Shown here in pieces: positions 7,196 to 9,825 of a stretch of DNA of 9,825 bases. This stretch comes from JBJENW01 sp051880395. Its GTDB lineage: Bacteria > Bacillota > Clostridia > Lachnospirales > Lachnospiraceae. Location of the stretch: the NCBI GenBank assembly GCA_051880395.1, contig JBJENW010000257.1:1-9825 (forward strand), written 5' to 3'. Both the position numbers and the translations under genes were made by a program. The number at the start of each line of letters is the position of its first letter. Positions within the stretch are counted from its first letter, which is position 1. The notes beneath the pieces are model-generated. The model saw only the letters and a list, made by a program, of their open reading frames with translations. It did no database searches and had not been told where the DNA came from.

Positions 7196-8068
7196 ATGGA
7201 GGAAATGCTGTATTGCGTGGCGGATCTGGCAGAATTGATCTGTGAGGAGAATATGACAAATTCACAGATGGATACTTTTTTGACGCTTGTCTGGCAGAAT
7301 GAAAAAGAATATTTGCCACAGGAATACCGCCAAAAGGAGCGGAAATTTTATCTGGATGTGATGGAAGCCGTAGATAATCAGATGGATTGGGACAGCTATC
7401 AGAATGAAATGGATCAGGTGAATGCAGACCTGGAGGCAATCGGAAGTGAAACAATTTTGTCTGAGGAAGAATACGAAGAACAATTTCAATACTTTTTTAT
7501 CCGTATGCGCCTTCGGATTTTGTATCTCGATGGACCGGATTATTGCAGGATGAAAATGCGAACGCTATTGCAGAATTATGGGTATCAGCGCCGGACCAAA
7601 CATCTGCTGAAATGGATCAAGGAATGTCTGTTTTTTTATCATATAGAAGTAACGATTGCCGGTGGCGAAACATGTGATCTAGAAGAGGTTTCTTTGAATC
7701 AGATGCTTGTATTCCGCGTGGTCGGTCATACCGGAAAACGCACATTAGACAGGAAGGAGAAAAAGGAGCAGCTGCCGCGTAATTTTGTTGCGACTGCAGT
7801 CTGTAATGGAGTGGAGCATAGGATGATTCTGACAGATCGCTATGGGAGATTTCGTTACAGCTTTTTAACACAAGAGCAGAGAACGGGATTGACAGAACTG
7901 ACGCTTCCGAATGGGATGACGGGTATGAAAGTTTCTCTGAAAGAACGTTATCCGAATTTGACGGATCTGTTTTATGAGGGAACGGAAGAAGAATGGGAAA
8001 CCGTTTCGAAAAATATGGATGTTGGAGATATTCAGATACATATAGTGGGATCAAATGGGATAAGATAG
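7196..8068 (+). CDS. Unrecognised 290-residue protein coupled to the helicase-HNH gene
   Basis: I do not recognise this family as a whole. The N-terminal half (about 1-150) is acidic and helical-looking, with a Glu-rich patch at 89-96 and the segment RMKMRTLLQNYGYQRRTK (118-135). The second half looks beta-rich. Residues 231-282 (LTELTLPNG, then NLTDLFYEGTEEEWETV and DIQIHI) resemble the last repeat and cap of BspA-type leucine-rich repeats, which usually read LTDIYYEGTEEEW, but the repeat is degenerate and single. No signal peptide or membrane segment is seen. The ATG at 7196 follows GGGG (7183-7186) at 9 nt; a longer frame from ATG 7172 would overlap the helicase and lacks a Shine-Dalgarno. 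The 1-bp gap after the helicase stop suggests translational coupling and a joint function. A specificity or regulatory subunit is a guess. Confidence 0.8.
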   Translation: MEEMLYCVADLAELICEENMTNSQMDTFLTLVWQNEKEYLPQEYRQKERKFYLDVMEAVDNQMDWDSYQNEMDQVNADLEAIGSETILSEEEYEEQFQYFFIRMRLRILYLDGPDYCRMKMRTLLQNYGYQRRTKHLLKWIKECLFFYHIEVTIAGGETCDLEEVSLNQMLVFRVVGHTGKRTLDRKEKKEQLPRNFVATAVCNGVEHRMILTDRYGRFRYSFLTQEQRTGLTELTLPNGMTGMKVSLKERYPNLTDLFYEGTEEEWETVSKNMDVGDIQIHIVGSNGIR

Positions 8069-8073
8069 GAGGG
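8067..8073 (+). promoter_or_regulatory. Strong ribosome binding site for the small membrane peptide
   Basis: AGGAGGG overlaps the TAG stop of the 290-residue protein and lies 9 nt before GTG 8083. It is one of the strongest Shine-Dalgarno sequences in the window and the main argument that the short frame after it is translated. Confidence 0.65.
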
Positions 8074-8082
8074 ATTGTTTAC

Positions 8083-8187
8083 GTGATAGATTTCATTGCA
8101 TTCTGTGTCTTTGCAATCAGTGCAGTTGTCGCAATTGCGTTGGGGGAAGGCAAGAAACTGTGGGAGATATTTACACGATATTTTTAA
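8083..8187 (+). CDS. 34-residue single-pass membrane peptide
   Basis: A GTG start 9 nt after AGGAGGG opens a 34-codon frame ending in TAA (8185-8187). It encodes a hydrophobic segment (residues about 3-20, IDFIAFCVFAISAVVAIAL) followed by a short amphipathic tail with GEGKKLWEIF. The layout is that of a small inner-membrane peptide with the charged tail on one face; topology is uncertain. It starts 14 bp after the 290-residue protein and is the last gene before a large hairpin, so it should be on the same transcript as the helicase-HNH gene. Possible roles are a membrane effector, toxin or anchor of the upstream system; none is demonstrated. A longer in-frame reading from ATG 7993 would overlap the previous gene by 76 bp and is less likely. 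Confidence 0.6.
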   Translation: MIDFIAFCVFAISAVVAIALGEGKKLWEIFTRYF

Positions 8188-8196
8188 ACGGGAAGA

Positions 8197-8242
8197 AATA
8201 TACGAACGCTTGCGTAACGATCTGCGCAAGCGTCCGTATGTT
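8197..8242. terminator. Long imperfect hairpin between convergent genes, possible bidirectional terminator
   Basis: Arms 8200-8214 and 8225-8239 pair over 15 positions with a single A/C mismatch (8205/8234): ATACG-A-ACGCTTGCG against CGCAAGCGT-C-CGTAT, around a 10-nt loop. Two more A-T pairs and one G-T pair extend the base to 8197 and 8242. It starts 10 bp after the stop of the membrane peptide and its right foot overlaps the stop codon of the Uma2 gene. Neither side is followed by a good T-run, so termination is plausible from position but unproven. Confidence 0.55.
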
Positions 8243-8804
8243 AAAGATTCAAAAATCTGGAAATCTCAGAGAAATCCACATACAAATCTTCATAGATATT
8301 TACTTTCACGATAGAATCAAAAGAATATTGTACATTAATAATATCCCCTTCAAAATAATTGACTGTCACAGTTTTTCTGCGCGGATCAACGATCCAGTAC
8401 TCTCGCACACCATAAGTCTGGTAATAGTAGAGCTTACGGATATAATCATCGGAAGCATTTCCGGGAGAAACGATTTCGATGATAAAATCAGGCGCACCGT
8501 TGCACCGTTTCCCATCTAATTTGTCAAAATCGCAGATAATCATCAGATCCGGTTGCACAATGGTAAGCGGATCGTCATTTAATTTTACATCAAACGGAGC
8601 ATGGAAAACTTTACACAACCCCTTTTTATTTCGAATATATGTGTTCAAAATGGTAGTGAGTTCCGTGGAAAGTGTCTGGTGGATTTCTGACGGACCAGCC
8701 ATATTGTAAGCAATTCCATCAAAGAGTTCAACGCGGACATCCTCCGGAAGGGATTCATATTGTTCCAACGTGAGAGGATTCGGCGATGGTTGGAATGCTG
8801 GCAT
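8241..8804 (-). CDS. Uma2-family (DUF820) PD-(D/E)XK nuclease-like protein
   Basis: The 187-residue protein is typical of the Uma2/DUF820 family in length and motifs. It shows LTLEQYESLPED (11-22), VELFDGIAYNMAGPSEIH (25-42), the acidic strand IVQPDLMIICD with D86, FIIEIVSPGN with E110, and KLYYYQTYGVREYWIVDP (124-141). In this family the usual lysine after the glutamate is absent from the ExK position (here E110-I-V112) and K124 on the next helix may replace it. The family is abundant in cyanobacteria and present in Firmicutes, with no settled function, though it has a restriction-endonuclease fold. The ATG at 8804 is preferred because AGGAA lies 9 nt upstream; a GTG three codons earlier (8811-8813) touches that Shine-Dalgarno. 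It is convergent with the helicase operon and has its own promoter. Confidence 0.92.
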   Translation of the reverse strand: MPAFQPSPNPLTLEQYESLPEDVRVELFDGIAYNMAGPSEIHQTLSTELTTILNTYIRNKKGLCKVFHAPFDVKLNDDPLTIVQPDLMIICDFDKLDGKRCNGAPDFIIEIVSPGNASDDYIRKLYYYQTYGVREYWIVDPRRKTVTVNYFEGDIINVQYSFDSIVKVNIYEDLYVDFSEISRFLNL

Positions 8805-8833
8805 ACGTGTCACTTCCTTTTCTATAAATTTTA

Positions 8834-8842
8834 TGTTATAAT
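8834..8842 (+). promoter_or_regulatory. Possible extended -10 promoter facing the DUF4143 remnant and MutS-like gene
   Basis: TGTTATAAT (8834-8842) matches the extended -10 form TGnTATAAT on the plus strand. The -35 position is poor (TTCCTT, 8814-8819, at 17 bp). The spacer is AT-rich, so chance matches are likely. It would fire rightward against the Uma2 promoter, whose -10 is about 10 bp away. Confidence 0.3.
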
Positions 8843-8849
8843 CAAGTTT

Positions 8850-8878
8850 AGTATATCATACCGATTATAAAGTTACAA
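8850..8878 (-). promoter_or_regulatory. Predicted promoter of the Uma2-family gene
   Basis: On the minus strand, TTGTAA (8873-8878) and TATACT (8850-8855) are separated by 17 bp. The start would fall near 8843, giving a leader of about 40 nt before the ATG at 8804. The -35 box overlaps the left edge of the DUF4143 remnant. Confidence 0.6.
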
Positions 8879-9098
8879 ACAATTTGAGCTGAAAGAAAGT
8901 GCAAAAGGTGGAATTTATGAAAATCATGTTGCGGATATTTTGACAAAGTGCGGATATAAACTGAATTATTTCCGAACAGATAACGGTTCGATCGAAGTGG
9001 AGTTTTTGATGTCGAAAGAAGCAAAAATCATTCCGATTGAAGTGAAAGCAAAGAACGGTTCGACAATCTTTTATAATTTGCAAAAAAATATACAATAG
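8871..9098 (+). pseudogene. 3' remnant of a DUF4143-type AAA ATPase
   Basis: A 75-codon open stretch ends at TAG (9096-9098) and has no plausible start codon at its 5' end; an in-frame TAA lies at 8868-8870. It matches the C-terminal nuclease-like domain of DUF4143/PF13635 ATPases: KGGIYENHVADIL (12-24), YKLNYFRTDNGS (29-40), IEVEF (41-45) and IIPIEVKAKNG (53-63), which form a PD-(D/E)XK-like core with E44 and E57-V-K59. The roughly 300 residues of N-terminal ATPase normally found are missing, and the tail after residue 65 is short. It is therefore a decayed fragment, cut at or near the promoter of the Uma2 gene, suggesting that the Uma2 segment replaced or was inserted into the ATPase gene. 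The stop lies 12 bp before the MutS-like gene. Confidence 0.75.
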
Positions 9099-9110
9099 AG
9101 AGGACATCTT

Positions 9111-9825
9111 ATGTTTCAAAAAGAAAAAGAACGGTTAAACCAAATCTTAAAACAGCAATATGGGAAAAAACCCACATCTTCCAATACAAATTTTGATAAA
9201 ATTTCGATTTACTACAATCTCGTCAAAGAACAGACAACAGAAACGCAGGTGGACGACATCACATGGAACGATCTGGACATGGACCGGATTTTTGCGCGCA
9301 TGAATGATACGAAATGCTATATTGGGGAGCAGATGTTATATAAACAGCTGCATACCTTAGATCACACATCGTCTGATACGAAGCATCTCGATCAACTGAT
9401 CGATTATTTTTCCAAACACGAAACAGAACGTTTGGAGATTTCCCGTGAACTGCTCCACATCGGAAAGACGCCGGACAGTTATCATCTGCCCGATTTCCTT
9501 TTTCATGCGGATGCGATGAGCACCGGAAAAAACTGGGTGTATCGTATCCTGCAGCTGCTATTGTTTGGCAGTCTCGTTCTTGGAATCGTCCTGCATCAGC
9601 CGGTATGCTTTGGTGTCACGTTTTGTACGGCACTCGTCAATCTGGTGATCTATGCATGTATGAAAACAAAATATGAATCTTTGTTGTGCGCGCTTTTGAA
9701 TATCAAATATATGGTGTCAGTGGCAAAGAAACTGGCAAAGAACGAAACATATCGAACCTATCTTGGAGCGGATCAGTTAGATACAGCTGTAAAGGAACTA
9801 CATCGCCTGACACATCTGATCGGCA
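9111..9825 (+). CDS. MutS-like ATPase with N-terminal membrane hairpin, 5' part only
   Basis: An ATG at 9111, 6 nt after AGAGGA, opens a frame of 238 codons that runs off the window. The segment DDITWNDLDMDRIFARMNDTKCYIGEQMLY (48-77) is characteristic of the short MutS-related proteins of Firmicutes and Bacteroidetes, in which a lever-like region precedes a C-terminal MutS ATPase domain. Two adjacent hydrophobic stretches (about 144-162 and 165-184) form a likely transmembrane hairpin, which true mismatch-repair MutS lacks. The Walker A and later motifs would be downstream and cannot be seen. Full-length relatives are about 550-620 residues. Function is not established; membrane-linked DNA-structure sensing is only a suggestion. 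A TATAAT at 9072-9077 could be its -10 box but has no good -35. Confidence 0.85.
   Translation, partial: MFQKEKERLNQILKQQYGKKPTSSNTNFDKISIYYNLVKEQTTETQVDDITWNDLDMDRIFARMNDTKCYIGEQMLYKQLHTLDHTSSDTKHLDQLIDYFSKHETERLEISRELLHIGKTPDSYHLPDFLFHADAMSTGKNWVYRILQLLLFGSLVLGIVLHQPVCFGVTFCTALVNLVIYACMKTKYESLLCALLNIKYMVSVAKKLAKNETYRTYLGADQLDTAVKELHRLTHLIG

Noticed and set aside
8469..8477. Loss of the ExK lysine in the Uma2-like protein (E110-I-V112)
   Set aside because: This substitution is usual for the Uma2/DUF820 family, where a lysine on the following helix is thought to compensate. It does not mark an inactive gene.
1..9825. CRISPR arrays, tRNA or rRNA genes, and complete insertion sequences
   Set aside because: No regularly spaced repeats, no tRNA-like cloverleaf or CCA end, and no transposase or integrase frame were seen on either strand.

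Overview
The window looks like an accessory region of a low-to-moderate GC Firmicute, most likely a member of the Lachnospiraceae (Clostridia). The evidence is the strong Shine-Dalgarno sequences (AAGGAG, AAGGGGG, AGGAGG), the AT-rich spacers, and the gene families: AAA-ATPase-like/PD-(D/E)XK proteins, DUF4143-type remnants, Uma2 and a membrane-anchored MutS-like protein. The taxonomic call is an inference from style and family content; no marker gene is present.

Layout: the left edge (1-188) holds a possible 5' end of a minus-strand membrane protein. A promoter at 255-284 then fires rightward into seven co-directional genes running to 8187, with gaps of 1-54 bp and no visible terminator between them. 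In order they are: an AAA-ATPase-like protein with a C-terminal PD-(D/E)XK nuclease domain (347-1933); a metallo-beta-lactamase-fold hydrolase (1979-2749); a YhcG/DUF1016 nuclease with a TTG start (2804-3886); a Gfo/Idh/MocA oxidoreductase (3914-4897); a superfamily 2 DEAH helicase fused to a C-terminal zinc-knuckle HNH nuclease (4918-7194); an unrecognised 290-residue protein starting 1 bp after it (7196-8068); and a 34-residue single-pass membrane peptide with a strong ribosome binding site (8083-8187).

A long imperfect hairpin (8197-8242) separates this run from a convergent minus-strand Uma2-family (DUF820) gene with its own promoter. To its right are the 3' remnant of a DUF4143-type ATPase (8871-9098) and the 5' part of a MutS-like ATPase with an N-terminal membrane hairpin (from 9111, running off the window).

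Five genes or remnants carry nuclease-type domains from different families, with two ordinary metabolic-type enzymes interleaved, so the region reads as a defence or mobile island. The best candidate for an undescribed system is the tight trio of helicase-HNH, 290-residue protein and membrane peptide (4918-8187). A defence role is inferred from architecture and neighbours; nothing in the sequence proves it. Other oddities are a perfect 13-bp inverted repeat inside the YhcG gene and two look-alike micro-ORFs that contain the Shine-Dalgarno of the gene that follows.
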